64,000 bases of DNA from Streptomyces reniochalinae (GTDB taxonomy: Bacteria; Actinomycetota; Actinomycetes; Streptomycetales; Streptomycetaceae), in contig NZ_QOIM01000041.1 in the NCBI RefSeq assembly GCF_003323735.1, positions 62,001 to 126,000 of the forward strand, given 5' to 3'. The notes under the pieces are model-generated. The model saw nothing but the letters and a program-made list of their open reading frames with translations, was not told where the DNA came from and did no database searches. How positions within the stretch are numbered: the first letter of the stretch is position 1; every line of letters begins with the position of its first letter. Of this stretch, positions 49,007-57,699 are shown in pieces. The position numbers and the translations under genes were made by a program.

Positions 49007-50898
49007 GCGTCGACCCCCATGCGGTCGAGGAGGGAGGTGAGGGCGGCGACGGCGTCACCGCCCGCGTGGACGAACGCGTCGACACCGGCGGCCCGGTACG
49101 CCTCGCGCCGCTCCGCGTCGGGTTTCCCCGCGAGGAGCACGCGCGCCGCGCCCGCCCGCTTGAGCGCGGTGGCGACCTGTGCCGCCTCCTCGGTGTACAG
49201 CGCGTCGCTGGAGCACAGGCACGCCACCGTGGCGCCGCTGGCGGTGAACGCGGCGGCCGCGGTGGCGGCGTCCACCGTCACCGGATCGTGTACCGGCTGG
49301 ATGCCGCCCGCCTGGGCGAGGTTGGAGACGAAGGAGACGCGTGCCGTGTGCGCCGCGGCGGGACCGAGCGCGGCCAGGAAGAGCTTCGGGCGCGCTCCGG
49401 TGGTCTCCAGATGGCGGTCCGAGCGGACGCGCAGCGCCTCGTACGCGTCGTCCCTGCGCACGCGCGGCAGTCCGCCACCGGCAGGCTGCGGTGCCGGCTC
49501 GCGTGCGAGGGGCCGCTCGTCCAGCAGCGGGAACTCGCTGACGCCGGTGACCGGTTCGCGGCGCCGGGCCAGCGCGGTGGTGCGCAGCTCCCAGCTCTCG
49601 CGCAGCCGCCGCTCGACCAGCCCGTCGCGCAGCGCGGCGGCCATGCCGCCCGCACCCTCGATCTCCCGGAAGTGCGCCCACGCGGTGTGCGCCAGCTCGT
49701 CGGTGAGTGCTTCGACGTACCAGGAGCCGCCCGCCGGGTCGATGACCCCGGCCAGGTGGGACTCCTCCAGCAGGATGGCGGAGGTGTTGCGGGCGATGCG
49801 CCGGGCGAAGGCGTCGGGCAGCCCCAGCGCGTCGTCGAACGGCAGCACGGTGACCGCGTCGGCGCCGCCGACTCCGGCGGCCAGCGTGGCGACGGTCGTG
49901 CGCAGCATGTTCACCCACGGGTCGCGGCGGGTCATCATCACCGGAGAGGTCACCGCGTGCTGCCGCTGCGCCCCGGCGGCCGCCGGGGCGCCGCACGCCT
50001 GCGCCACGCGCGCCCACAGCCTGCGGGCGGCCCGCAGCGTGGCGATGGTGGTGAACTGGTCGGCGGTGGCCGCGTAGCGAAACTCCAGCTGCTCGCACGC
50101 CTGTGCCACCTGGAGTCCGGCCCGCGTCATGTCGCGCAGGTAGGCCACGCCGGTGGCCAGCGCGCACGCCAGCTCCCGCGCGGGGGAGCCGCCGGCCTCG
50201 TGGTAGGGCAGCGTGTCCACCACGTACGTGCGCAGTCCGGGTTCGTCCCCTGCGCACCCCGCCGCGAGTTCGGCGGCCTCCTGGCGCAGTTCGGGCACCG
50301 TGTCGTGGGCGCCCGTGCGGGCGGCGTGCCCCAGCGGGTCGGCGCCCAGCACGCTGCCGGGCGCGGGCTCGGCCCCACCGGTCAGCTGTCCGCGCAGCCG
50401 CAGCAGTTCGGCGGCCGCGGGCCCGAACGCGGCACCCGGTTCCAGCACGACGGGTGCCAGGTCGAGGTAGACGCCCTCCAGGGCCCGCGCGAGCCCGGCG
50501 ACGGGCAGTCCGGCGGCGCCCACGGTCAGCCACAGCGAGGTGACACCGCTCTCCAGGTCGTCGAGCACGGCACTGCGGGTGCCCTCGATGTCGGCGCGGG
50601 TGTGCCGCTGCCGTACGTCCCACCCCCGGGCCGTGTTCCCCTCGGCGCGGGCGCCACGAGTGAAGGGGGCGAACCCCGGCAGCCCGGTCGGTCCTCCCGC
50701 GTCGCTTCGGGTGTAGAGGGGGCGCACCCTGATGTCGTCGGCGAGCGTCGTGGTGAGGGCGGAGTCGGGCGCGGCGTCGTCGAAGGCCGTCGCTCCCGTC
50801 TTGCGCAGAACCCCGGCGACGAGCTGCTGCCACTGCTCGTGCGTCGCGTCCGGGAAGTCCTGAGCGAGGGAGAGCCCTTCTTCAGGCGGGACCGTCAT
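49003..50898 (-). CDS. mutA: Methylmalonyl-CoA mutase, small (beta) subunit
   Basis: A 631-aa paralogue of the large subunit. The barrel domain is recognisable (VRPLYTRSDAGGPTGLPGFA, RIARNTSAILLEESHLAGVI), but the C-terminal cobalamin-like domain lacks DxHxxG: the equivalent region is LAALGPAAAHTARVSFVSN. This subunit is structural. It starts the operon. No ribosome binding site precedes its ATG, and a TAATCT box ends six bases before it, suggesting a leaderless transcript. Confidence 0.95.
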   Translation of the reverse strand: MTVPPEEGLSLAQDFPDATHEQWQQLVAGVLRKTGATAFDDAAPDSALTTTLADDIRVRPLYTRSDAGGPTGLPGFAPFTRGARAEGNTARGWDVRQRHTRADIEGTRSAVLDDLESGVTSLWLTVGAAGLPVAGLARALEGVYLDLAPVVLEPGAAFGPAAAELLRLRGQLTGGAEPAPGSVLGADPLGHAARTGAHDTVPELRQEAAELAAGCAGDEPGLRTYVVDTLPYHEAGGSPARELACALATGVAYLRDMTRAGLQVAQACEQLEFRYAATADQFTTIATLRAARRLWARVAQACGAPAAAGAQRQHAVTSPVMMTRRDPWVNMLRTTVATLAAGVGGADAVTVLPFDDALGLPDAFARRIARNTSAILLEESHLAGVIDPAGGSWYVEALTDELAHTAWAHFREIEGAGGMAAALRDGLVERRLRESWELRTTALARRREPVTGVSEFPLLDERPLAREPAPQPAGGGLPRVRRDDAYEALRVRSDRHLETTGARPKLFLAALGPAAAHTARVSFVSNLAQAGGIQPVHDPVTVDAATAAAAFTASGATVACLCSSDALYTEEAAQVATALKRAGAARVLLAGKPDAERREAYRAAGVDAFVHAGGDAVAALTSLLDRMGVDA

Positions 50899-50904
50899 GG
50901 CCGC

Positions 50905-50910
50905 AGATTA
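50905..50910 (-). promoter_or_regulatory. -10 box adjacent to the mutA start codon
   Basis: TAATCT on the minus strand, separated by six bases from the ATG at 50898. Transcription would then begin at or next to the start codon. The -35 region is weak (CTGCTA at an 18-nt spacing). Confidence 0.4.
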
Positions 50911-50998
50911 GGTGAGCCGACTCGCTGGTAGCAGGGGGCACGGGTGTGACCTTGCACTCTCCCGTCCAACGGAGCACGCCCCTGGTCACCCCTGGCGG

Positions 50999-51718
50999 TC
51001 ACTTCTGGCCGGAGGCCGCCAGGTGGCGGCCCGCGAGGTGGTCGGCTCTGCGGGTGGTTTCCGGCTGGCGGTAGGTGGGGGCCAGCCGGAGGGTGAGCGC
51101 GGTGGCGTGTTCCAGGCCGATGCCGCTGCCGACGGAGACGAAGACGGGTTTCACGCCGTCCTGCGTGCGTAGCGCGCGCCCCACCTCCTCGCCCTCGATG
51201 GTGAGCGGGGAGAAGGAGCCGCGCTCGTGGCCGGGTTGCTCGAAGTCGAAGAGGAAGGGCGTCTTGGCGACCCCGAAGCAGGGGATGCCGGTCAGCACGC
51301 CCAGGTGGACGGCGAGTCCCGCGCGGCGCGGGTGTGCGAGGCCGTAGCCGTCGCAGACGATGACGTCGGGTCGGTGGGCCAGGCCGTCAAGCGCCGCGGT
51401 CACCGACGGCAGTTCGCGGAAGGCCAACAGGCCCGGCACGTAGGGGAAGTCCGTGCGCCCCGCGTGCACGGACTCCTCCACGACGTCGAGAGTGGCCGCG
51501 TCCAGGGTGACGGCGGCGGCCACCAGGCCGCCGCCGTCCGCGTAGGCCACGTCCACGCCCGCGACGGTGCGCACCTGGTCGGGGGCCGGCCCCTCAGCCG
51601 TCAGGTCGGCGGCCTCGCGCAGCCGCTCCTGGAGGGCCACCGCTTCCGCCTCCGTGGTGGGCCACTGCGGCCGGCCACGTTCTCGGCGGTCCCGGTCTTC
51701 CCCCGCTCGTATCCCCAT
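50999..51718 (-). CDS. nfi: Endonuclease V (deoxyinosine 3' endonuclease)
   Basis: A 239-aa protein with the conserved motifs of endonuclease V. These are VRTVAGVDVAYADGG (first catalytic Asp), DFPYVPGLLAFRELPSV (the PYxP wedge), VIVCDGYGLAHPRRAGLAVH (second Asp and RRxGxAxHxG) and GIPCFGVAKTPF. It cleaves the second phosphodiester 3' to inosine or other deaminated bases. A GGAG lies upstream of the ATG. The gene stands alone, 22 nt after a small secreted-protein gene on the same strand, so the two might be co-transcribed. Confidence 0.95.
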   Translation of the reverse strand: MGIRAGEDRDRRERGRPQWPTTEAEAVALQERLREAADLTAEGPAPDQVRTVAGVDVAYADGGGLVAAAVTLDAATLDVVEESVHAGRTDFPYVPGLLAFRELPSVTAALDGLAHRPDVIVCDGYGLAHPRRAGLAVHLGVLTGIPCFGVAKTPFLFDFEQPGHERGSFSPLTIEGEEVGRALRTQDGVKPVFVSVGSGIGLEHATALTLRLAPTYRQPETTRRADHLAGRHLAASGQK

Positions 51719-51740
51719 GGGGCTGCTCCGTCTCTCCGTC

Positions 51741-52274
51741 TCACTCGGCGCACACGACGTCGTGCAACTCGATCGGGTTGGAGTCTAGGGCGACGTAGGC
51801 GGTGGAGGTGCTGGTGGTGCCGTCGGCCCAGTAGGCGGTGACCGTGGCCCAGCCGAAGCCGGCCGACTGCGCGACGGTCACGGGGCCGACCTCGATGTTC
51901 CGCGGCGCGTTCTGGGCGCACAGGATGACGTCGTGGCCGGGGTTTTGCTGTTGCTTGGTCTTGAGGAGATCCGAGACCCACTTCTCGCGCTGCTGGTCGG
52001 TCGGCCCGTGCTCCCCGTAGAACCAGCCCAGGAAACGGCGGATCTCCGGGCCTGTGTGCCGGTCCTGTGCCTGGGGCGAGTCCTGCGCCTGGGGCGACGA
52101 GGCGGGCGGCGCGTAGATCTGGGGCGTGGGCTCGGACGGCGCGTGGACCCGGTGCGTGGGCTCGGACGGGGCCGCCTGCACGGCGGGCGCGGCGAGGGCG
52201 AGTGCGGCGGCCGTGGCGGCGCAGGCCGCGAGGACGGCCCTGCGGATGCCGCGGCGGGTGGCGGTACGAGGCAT
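51741..52274 (-). CDS. Small secreted protein of unknown function
   Basis: A 177-aa protein with a twin-Arg-containing basic start (MPRTATRRGIRRAV) and an Ala-rich hydrophobic core ending AAPAVQAAPSE, a good Sec signal with AxA cleavage near residue 35. A Pro/Ser/Gln-rich linker with repeated HAPSEPT and SPQAQD units (about 37-75) precedes a compact domain (about 78-177). That domain has two Cys (ILCAQNAP, DVVCAE) that may form a disulfide. The family is not recognised. The ATG at 52274 is preceded by AAAGAGA. It diverges from the MerR gene. Confidence 0.75.
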   Translation of the reverse strand: MPRTATRRGIRRAVLAACAATAAALALAAPAVQAAPSEPTHRVHAPSEPTPQIYAPPASSPQAQDSPQAQDRHTGPEIRRFLGWFYGEHGPTDQQREKWVSDLLKTKQQQNPGHDVILCAQNAPRNIEVGPVTVAQSAGFGWATVTAYWADGTTSTSTAYVALDSNPIELHDVVCAE

Positions 52275-52497
52275 CGAACATCTCTTTCGCTCGGAAATGA
52301 CCCAGAACGGGAATGTCGGCGGTATCGTCCGCCTTTTCGGCGCGCGGAGGAACGACAGTGCAGCGATGCGCCCCCATGAATCCCTCGTCCGGGTGTCGCC
52401 GGGCTTCCGGAACACCGACTCGCCGTATCCCGTAGCGTTCGCACTCCCGCGGGCACGAGGGGGTGCGGGCGGGCGAGAGGGAAAGGGCGCACGGGAC

Positions 52498-53337
52498 ATG
52501 GAAGCCGACGGCACACGGCGCGGCACCCTGCGGTCCGTGGACCTGGCGCGGGCGGTGGGGATCTCGACGCAGCAGGTGCGCAACTACGAGGAGGCCGGCG
52601 TCCTCCCGCCGGCGACGCGTACGCCCTCCGACTACCGTGCCTTCACCGAGCGCCACCGCGCCGCCCTGCTCACCTTCCGCGCGCTGGCCGGCGGCTACGG
52701 CGTCGTCAGGGCCCGGCACATCATGGTCGCCGTCCACGCGGGCGAGGTCCCCGAAGCGCTCGCGCTCGTCGACGCGGTCCACGCCGAACTGCACGAGCAG
52801 CGGCTCTCCCTGAGGGCGGCGGGTGAGGCCCTCGCCGAGGTCGTGCGGCAGGGCCCCGGCGAGGCGCCGTCGCCGCCGCGCGCCGCGTCACCGCCGGGAG
52901 CCGGGTCCTCGCCGCACGCCCTCCGACGGGCTTCGCCGCCCGCCTCCTCGCTGCGCGTCGGAGAGCTCGCGCACCAGTTGGGCGTCCGTCCCTCCACGCT
53001 GCGCGTGTGGGAGTCCGCCGGACTGCTGCGGCCGCACCGCGACGCGGCCACCGGCTACCGGCTGTTCGGCCCCGCCCAGGCGCGAGAGGCCCGCCTCGTC
53101 GCCCTGCTGAGGCAGAGCCGCTACCCGCTGCCGCAGATCCGCCCCGTGCTCGACGGTCTGCGCGAGGCCGGCAGCACCGAGGAGCTGCGCGCCGCCCTCG
53201 ACCGCCGTGCGACGGAGCTCACGGCTCGTACGACGGCCATGCTGGAGGGCTCGGGACTGCTGCACGCCTATCTGCGGGACCACGGGACGCGCACGGAGCC
53301 CTCGGAGACCGGGCCGCGCGGGGATCGCGCGACCTGA
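52498..53337 (+). CDS. Transcriptional regulator with two MerR DNA-binding domains
   Basis: A 279-aa protein with two MerR-type HTH units. The first (about 10-80) reads SVDLARAVGISTQQVRNYEE and AGVLPPATRTPSDYRAF. The second (about 148-215) reads LRVGELAHQLGVRPSTLRVW and ESAGLLRPHRDAATGYRLF. A Pro/Ala-rich linker of about 30 residues separates them. No effector domain is obvious. The ATG at 52498 ends the open region after AAAGGG; the frame is open earlier but not protein-like. It is divergent from the small secreted protein gene and 13 nt before the nucleotidyltransferase-fusion gene. Confidence 0.88.
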   Translation: MEADGTRRGTLRSVDLARAVGISTQQVRNYEEAGVLPPATRTPSDYRAFTERHRAALLTFRALAGGYGVVRARHIMVAVHAGEVPEALALVDAVHAELHEQRLSLRAAGEALAEVVRQGPGEAPSPPRAASPPGAGSSPHALRRASPPASSLRVGELAHQLGVRPSTLRVWESAGLLRPHRDAATGYRLFGPAQAREARLVALLRQSRYPLPQIRPVLDGLREAGSTEELRAALDRRATELTARTTAMLEGSGLLHAYLRDHGTRTEPSETGPRGDRAT

Positions 53338-53350
53338 GACGATCGCACGC

Positions 53351-55489
53351 GTGTCCGACATCCACGCCGCACATGCGCCCGTCTTCTCGGGCGAGTTCGA
53401 GGTCCACCTGACCGTCGACGCCGCCTGCCCTGGGGTGGCGTCCGGGGCGCTGGCCGCGCACGCGGCGGAGAGGGCGTGGAAGTACGCCCGCATCGTCCTC
53501 GACCGCGGGCGCACCCCGGACCAGCCCATGGTCACGCTCACCGCGGAGGGAGGCTTCGACGCGGTCCGCGAGGCGGCGCGGGCGGCGGCGCGGGAGCTGG
53601 CCGCCGAGGGCGCTCCCGTGGTCCGGACCAAGATCGAGGCGGCACCGTGGGCCTCCGGAGTCCCGCGCACCGACGACGAGGGCGCCGCACTCGGCCCGGC
53701 GTACTACTTCGAGCACCACGTCAAGCTGCTGCTGCCACCGGAGACCGGCACCGGCACTCCGGACGCCGACCCCGATGGGGAGCTCGTCCGGCTGGCCCGG
53801 CTGGCCGTACGGCACGACGCGCACCTCTCCCGCAACGCCCGCCGGACCCGCGCGGACGGGCGACGGGAGTACTTCGTCACCCAGCGCTGCCGCGAGGTCG
53901 GCGACGAGACGGCCGGGCGCCGGCTGAACGACCTGCTCGCGAGCCTGTCCTCCCTCAGGCACCCGATCCTCGCCGTCGAACGGGAGTTCGTCGTCCACGA
54001 CAGTGCGGAGGCGCTGGACGAGGGCTGGATAGCCGAAGGGGGAGCGGCGGTCACCAGGCCGCGCGCGTACGCGGCGGCGGGCTGGCGGAAGTTCGGTCCC
54101 GGGCCGTGGGCGGCTCAGGAGACGGTGCCGCAGCGGGAGCTGGACGAGGACACGCGGGCCGCGCTCGAACTCCCGTCCACGCTGCGGCCCGTCCTCGGCG
54201 GTCAGGACGTGGTGCAGCGCCCGGTGTTCGATCCCTCGGCGGTGCACCACGCCAAGGCGATGCGGCTGGGGGACCCGGAGTTCGCTGACGCGGAGCGGGG
54301 GGAGCGCTGGTATGCGGCGCGGCGCAGGGCACTGGACCTGGCGCTGGCCGCCGTCGCCTCCTCCGGATGGGCCAAGCACCTGGTGCTGCGCGGCAGTGTG
54401 CTGCTGCGCGCCTGGTACGGGCAGGCGGCCCGCGACCCCGGTGACCTCGACTTCGTCGTGGAGCCGCCGGACTGGCAGGTGACCGACGAGCGCACCGGTC
54501 ACATGCTGGACGAGCTCGCCCACGCCGCCGAGGCGGCCTCCCACGCGGCGGCCGCACCTGCGGCGGCCTTCCCCGAGTCGTACGGTCCCGTCAGGCTGGA
54601 CGCGGACAACGCCGCCCGCGACGAGATCTGGACCTACGACCGGGTGCCGGGCCGCCGCCTCGTCATCCCGTGGACTGCCGAGGGCCTGCCCGGCGGCACC
54701 GTCCAGCTCGACTTCGTCTTCAACGAGACCCTTCCCGCGCCCGCCGTCCGCACGCGGGTCCCGCGCCCGGCGGGCGTGGCGGAAGAGCCGTCGACCGTCC
54801 GCGCGGCCTCCCGCGGACTGTCGCTGGCCTGGAAGCTGCTCTGGCTGGTCAGCGACGCCTACCCGGAGGGCAAGGATCTCTACGACGCGGTACTGCTCGC
54901 CGAGGACCCGTCGGTCGCGCTGTCGTTCGAGACGTTCCGCGCGGTCTTCCGGGACGTCGAGTACGGACAGTACGACCGCGATCCGGTCCTCCCCGGCGAC
55001 CTCGCGCACGCGGCGCGGTGCGTGGAGTGGTTCGAGTTCGCCAAGGAGCACCCGCACCTCGCGGGACCGCCCGGCTTCGCGCACGACGCGCCCGCCGCGG
55101 TCTGGGCGGACCGGCTCACCGCCGCGCTGGCCCCCACGTTCGCGGCCGACGACGGCAGCGGCGCGGCCGCCTCCCGCTACGAGCTGTCCGCCCGCTGGCT
55201 CGCCCCGCTCGTCGCGCAGTGCCGTACCGCCTTCGCCGACGGCGGCCTCCCGGCGGTGCTGGAGCGGTTGTTCGCCACGCGTGTGCCGCCGCACTCCGCG
55301 CTCGTGGTCGTGCGGGAAGTCCTCGGGAGCGCCCGGCACACCGTGGACGGAGTGCTGCCACTGCTGGCCGCCTTCCGACCGCCGCCCGACCCCGACCGTC
55401 CGTGGCGCCGTGACGGCTGGGACGAGGAGCGGCTGCGGGAGGCGGCGGACGCGCTGCGGGAGCGGACGCAGCCACCGAGCGAAAGCTGA
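53351..55489 (+). CDS. Uncharacterised domain fused to an AbiEii-like nucleotidyltransferase
   Basis: A 712-aa soluble protein from a GTG 13 nt after the MerR gene. The C-terminal half (about 335-620) resembles AbiEii/AbiGii-type nucleotidyltransferases. HLVLRGSVLLRAWYG followed by RDPGDLDFVVEP gives the GS...DxD catalytic motif, and VQLDFVFNE may supply the third Asp. SRGLSLAWKLLWLVSDAYPE and GKDLYDAVLLAED match the family's K...K/D-LxD segment. The N-terminal half (1-250) is an unrecognised conserved-looking domain with FEVHLTVDA, YYFEHHVKLLLPPE, DAHLSRNARR and EYFVTQR. No adjacent AbiEi-like antitoxin was found, so a toxin role is unproven. Confidence 0.75.
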   Translation: MSDIHAAHAPVFSGEFEVHLTVDAACPGVASGALAAHAAERAWKYARIVLDRGRTPDQPMVTLTAEGGFDAVREAARAAARELAAEGAPVVRTKIEAAPWASGVPRTDDEGAALGPAYYFEHHVKLLLPPETGTGTPDADPDGELVRLARLAVRHDAHLSRNARRTRADGRREYFVTQRCREVGDETAGRRLNDLLASLSSLRHPILAVEREFVVHDSAEALDEGWIAEGGAAVTRPRAYAAAGWRKFGPGPWAAQETVPQRELDEDTRAALELPSTLRPVLGGQDVVQRPVFDPSAVHHAKAMRLGDPEFADAERGERWYAARRRALDLALAAVASSGWAKHLVLRGSVLLRAWYGQAARDPGDLDFVVEPPDWQVTDERTGHMLDELAHAAEAASHAAAAPAAAFPESYGPVRLDADNAARDEIWTYDRVPGRRLVIPWTAEGLPGGTVQLDFVFNETLPAPAVRTRVPRPAGVAEEPSTVRAASRGLSLAWKLLWLVSDAYPEGKDLYDAVLLAEDPSVALSFETFRAVFRDVEYGQYDRDPVLPGDLAHAARCVEWFEFAKEHPHLAGPPGFAHDAPAAVWADRLTAALAPTFAADDGSGAAASRYELSARWLAPLVAQCRTAFADGGLPAVLERLFATRVPPHSALVVVREVLGSARHTVDGVLPLLAAFRPPPDPDRPWRRDGWDEERLREAADALRERTQPPSES

Positions 55490-55544
55490 GTGGTACGGAG
55501 CGGAGCCGCGAGGCCCCTCACCCGAACGTGGCACCACCGTCGGC

Positions 55545-56510
55545 ATGCCAGGCTTCCTGACCCCTGACCAGCTCGCCGCCCGGACGTCCCGTGCGCGCGA
55601 CGCGGCCGTCGCGGCGGGGCGCGCTCTCGGACTCACGGTGACCGACGCGCGGGTGCTGCACGACGTGTTCTCCGTCGTCGTGCACCTCGCTCCCTCGCCC
55701 GTGGTGGTCCGGGTGCCCACCGTGCTGCCCTCGTACGCCGACCCGGACACCCAGGCGGAGCGGCAGCGCCGGGAACTCGACGTGGTCGGCCGGCTCGCTC
55801 GGGAGGGCACCCCGGTGATCCCGCCGAGCCCGCTCGTACCGGCCGAACCCGTACGGCGCGACGGCTTCTCGATGACGTTGTGGCAGTACGTCGAGCAGGA
55901 CAGCGGCGCCGAGCCCGACTACGTGCGCAACTGCGGCCTCGTCGCCGGTCTGCACGCCGCGCTGCGCGCGTACCCGGGGCAGCTGCCGTTCCTGTCGGCG
56001 GCCGAACCGGAGTTCGTCACCGACTCGTTCGCCGTCCTCGCGGACCGCCCCGACCTCCTCCCCGCGGCCGACCTGGACCGAGCCCGGCGGGAGTGGGAGA
56101 TCCTGGAACCCGTCGTCCGCTCCCGCGCGGGGTTCGAGGCGGCGTTCCCCGGCATCGACCTCCAGCCGATCCACGGAGACGCCCCGGCGGCCAACATCGT
56201 CACCACCGAGGACGGCGAGCTGTACTCCGACTTCGAGCTGGTCACCTACGGGCCCGCCGAGTGGGACCTGGCCGGCCTCGGCCCCGAGGGCGAGGCCGCC
56301 TACAACGCCGCGGCGCGCCGCGCCGGAACGCGGGAGCTGGACGAGCGCGTGCTGCGCCTGGTCAACGCCGTGGGCGCGTGCCGCGCGGTGGCCTGCCTCG
56401 CGCTCGCCCCGCAGCTTCCGCTGCTGGTGGAAGCGGTGGAGCCCGCCCTCGACAGCTGGCGGGCCGCGCCGTTCGCCGGTGGCCTGAGCGACCTGTCAGC
56501 CGGCGGCTGA
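55545..56510 (+). CDS. Aminoglycoside phosphotransferase (APH) family protein
   Basis: A 321-aa small-molecule kinase-like protein. The catalytic loop is LQPIHGDAPAANIVTTE (HGDxxxxN) and the metal-binding motif is YSDFELVTYGPAEWDLA (D-F-E, as in the APH group). The N-terminal lobe has VVRVPTVLPS, without an obvious invariant Lys. A choline kinase or antibiotic kinase role cannot be distinguished. It overlaps the convergent MarR gene by 15 nt, and a 55-nt gap separates it from the nucleotidyltransferase-fusion gene. The ribosome binding site before the ATG is poor. Confidence 0.82.
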   Translation: MPGFLTPDQLAARTSRARDAAVAAGRALGLTVTDARVLHDVFSVVVHLAPSPVVVRVPTVLPSYADPDTQAERQRRELDVVGRLAREGTPVIPPSPLVPAEPVRRDGFSMTLWQYVEQDSGAEPDYVRNCGLVAGLHAALRAYPGQLPFLSAAEPEFVTDSFAVLADRPDLLPAADLDRARREWEILEPVVRSRAGFEAAFPGIDLQPIHGDAPAANIVTTEDGELYSDFELVTYGPAEWDLAGLGPEGEAAYNAAARRAGTRELDERVLRLVNAVGACRAVACLALAPQLPLLVEAVEPALDSWRAAPFAGGLSDLSAGG

Positions 56511-57002
56511 CGGCGCCGAGCCGTCGGCTGACGGCGGCGCTTCGCCGGCTGAAGCCGGCGGACCCCCGGCTGCGGGCGGCGGCCCCCACGGGGCCTCCAG
56601 CGCCGCCCGCAGCGCGGCGACGGCCTGGGCACCGATCCGCTCCGCGAGGCGTGCCTCCAGCTCGTCCAGGATCCGCTCCGCCTGCCCGTGGACCCGCTCG
56701 CCCTCCCCGCTACGCCGGATGAGCCGTTGCCGCGCCGAAGCGGGGTCGGGCGCCCGCTCCAGCAGACCGGCGGCGACCAGCCCGTGCACGGCCTGGTGCG
56801 CCGTCTGCCGGGTGACGCCCATCCGCCGGGCCAGCGCGGCGACCGTGGTGCCCTCCTCGTCCAGCGCCGCGAACAACTGCGCCTGGGTCGGCGACACCGG
56901 CTCGGCGCCGGCCGCCGCCAACGCCGCCAGCAGCGCCTCGTCGAACCAGCGCCTCGCCTCGCCGAGCAGCTGGGGCAGGTGACGGCGGCGGCTGTCGTGC
57001 AT
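56496..57002 (-). CDS. MarR family transcriptional regulator
   Basis: A 168-aa regulator. The winged helix spans about 35-100: SPTQAQLFAALDEEGTTVAA, LARRMGVTRQTAHQAVHGLV (recognition helix) and AGLLERAPDPASARQRL (wing). A dimerisation helix (ERILDELEARLAERI) follows, then a Pro/Ala/Ser-rich C-terminal tail of about 30 residues. The ATG has GAGGAA close upstream. It converges on and overlaps the APH-like gene by 15 nt; its target is unknown. Confidence 0.88.
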   Translation of the reverse strand: MHDSRRRHLPQLLGEARRWFDEALLAALAAAGAEPVSPTQAQLFAALDEEGTTVAALARRMGVTRQTAHQAVHGLVAAGLLERAPDPASARQRLIRRSGEGERVHGQAERILDELEARLAERIGAQAVAALRAALEAPWGPPPAAGGPPASAGEAPPSADGSAPSAAG

Positions 57003-57078
57003 CGGTTCCTCGCGGTGCGGTCCGGCGGGGGCGGGTCGCCCCCGCCGGTCAGGTTACCGATCGTGGGGAGGCGGGGTG

Positions 57079-57573
57079 TCACCTCCAGAAGAACATCCGC
57101 CCGGTTCCCGGCGGGCACCCGCAGTGCGCCCACACCGTCTTGCCGGGAGCCGCGGGTGTACGGGGCCGTACGCCCCAGTCCTTCGCGAGCGCGGAGACCA
57201 GCACCAGCCCGCGCCCCGACTCCGCGTCGGAATCCGGCGGCTCCGGCGCGGACGTCGGCAGCGCCTCGCCCCTCGTGTCGGTCACCTCGATGAGGAGCGT
57301 GCCCGGCTGGGGGAGGTCCAGGGCGACTTCGAAGTCCCGTCCGGGAACGCGGCCGTGGAGCACCGCGTTCGCGGCCAGTTCCGCGAGGACGGCCGCCGCG
57401 TCCTGGGCGTACCTGCTGGTGTACGGCACACCCCAGCTGTCCCATTCGTGCAGCGCGAGCAATCGCGCCAGGCGCGCGCCGCGCGGGGTGGCGGAGAAGC
57501 GCTGGACGAACATACGCTCGGTAGCGGGCGTGGGTACGGGAGTTGGTGAGCGACGCTGCTGCATGCGCGTCAC
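57079..57573 (-). CDS. ATP-binding (HATPase_c) protein of a WhiJ-type gene group
   Basis: A 164-aa GHKL-type ATPase domain protein. The N box is VLAELAANAVLHGRVPG, the D box LIEVTDTRGEALP and the G2 segment SGRGLVLVSALAKDWGV. Such single-domain proteins act as anti-sigma-like partners. They commonly sit beside WhiJ-like XRE regulators and DUF397 proteins in Streptomyces, as here. The GTG at 57573 is preferred because GGAG lies eight bases upstream; an ATG at 57564 is an alternative without a ribosome binding site. It is transcribed away from the regulator across a perfect palindrome. Confidence 0.87.
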   Translation of the reverse strand: MTRMQQRRSPTPVPTPATERMFVQRFSATPRGARLARLLALHEWDSWGVPYTSRYAQDAAAVLAELAANAVLHGRVPGRDFEVALDLPQPGTLLIEVTDTRGEALPTSAPEPPDSDAESGRGLVLVSALAKDWGVRPRTPAAPGKTVWAHCGCPPGTGRMFFWR

Positions 57574-57608
57574 GGTCGCGGCTCCACGGCCCCTGAGCCA
57601 GGTCACCA

Positions 57609-57635
57609 ACCCCTACGCTGCGCAAGCGTAGGGGT
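57609..57635. promoter_or_regulatory. Perfect 11-bp palindrome between the HATPase and WhiJ-like genes
   Basis: ACCCCTACGCT (57609-57619) and AGCGTAGGGGT (57625-57635) form a perfect dyad around GCGCA. It lies 36 nt from the HATPase start and 65 nt from the regulator start, suiting control of both divergent promoters. TACGCT within the arm could also serve as a -10 box. It is a likely binding site for the adjacent XRE regulator. Confidence 0.6.
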
Positions 57636-57699
57636 GCGGAGTGTGGACAGCGCACCCGATGAGCCGTAACCCTGGGTGAGTTCAGGGAGGTGGCGCGAA

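Noticed and set aside
52410..52440. GGAAC...CGTA considered as an ECF promoter for the tandem-MerR gene
   Set aside because: Spacing can be made to fit only loosely and no second supporting site is present; such strings are frequent by chance.
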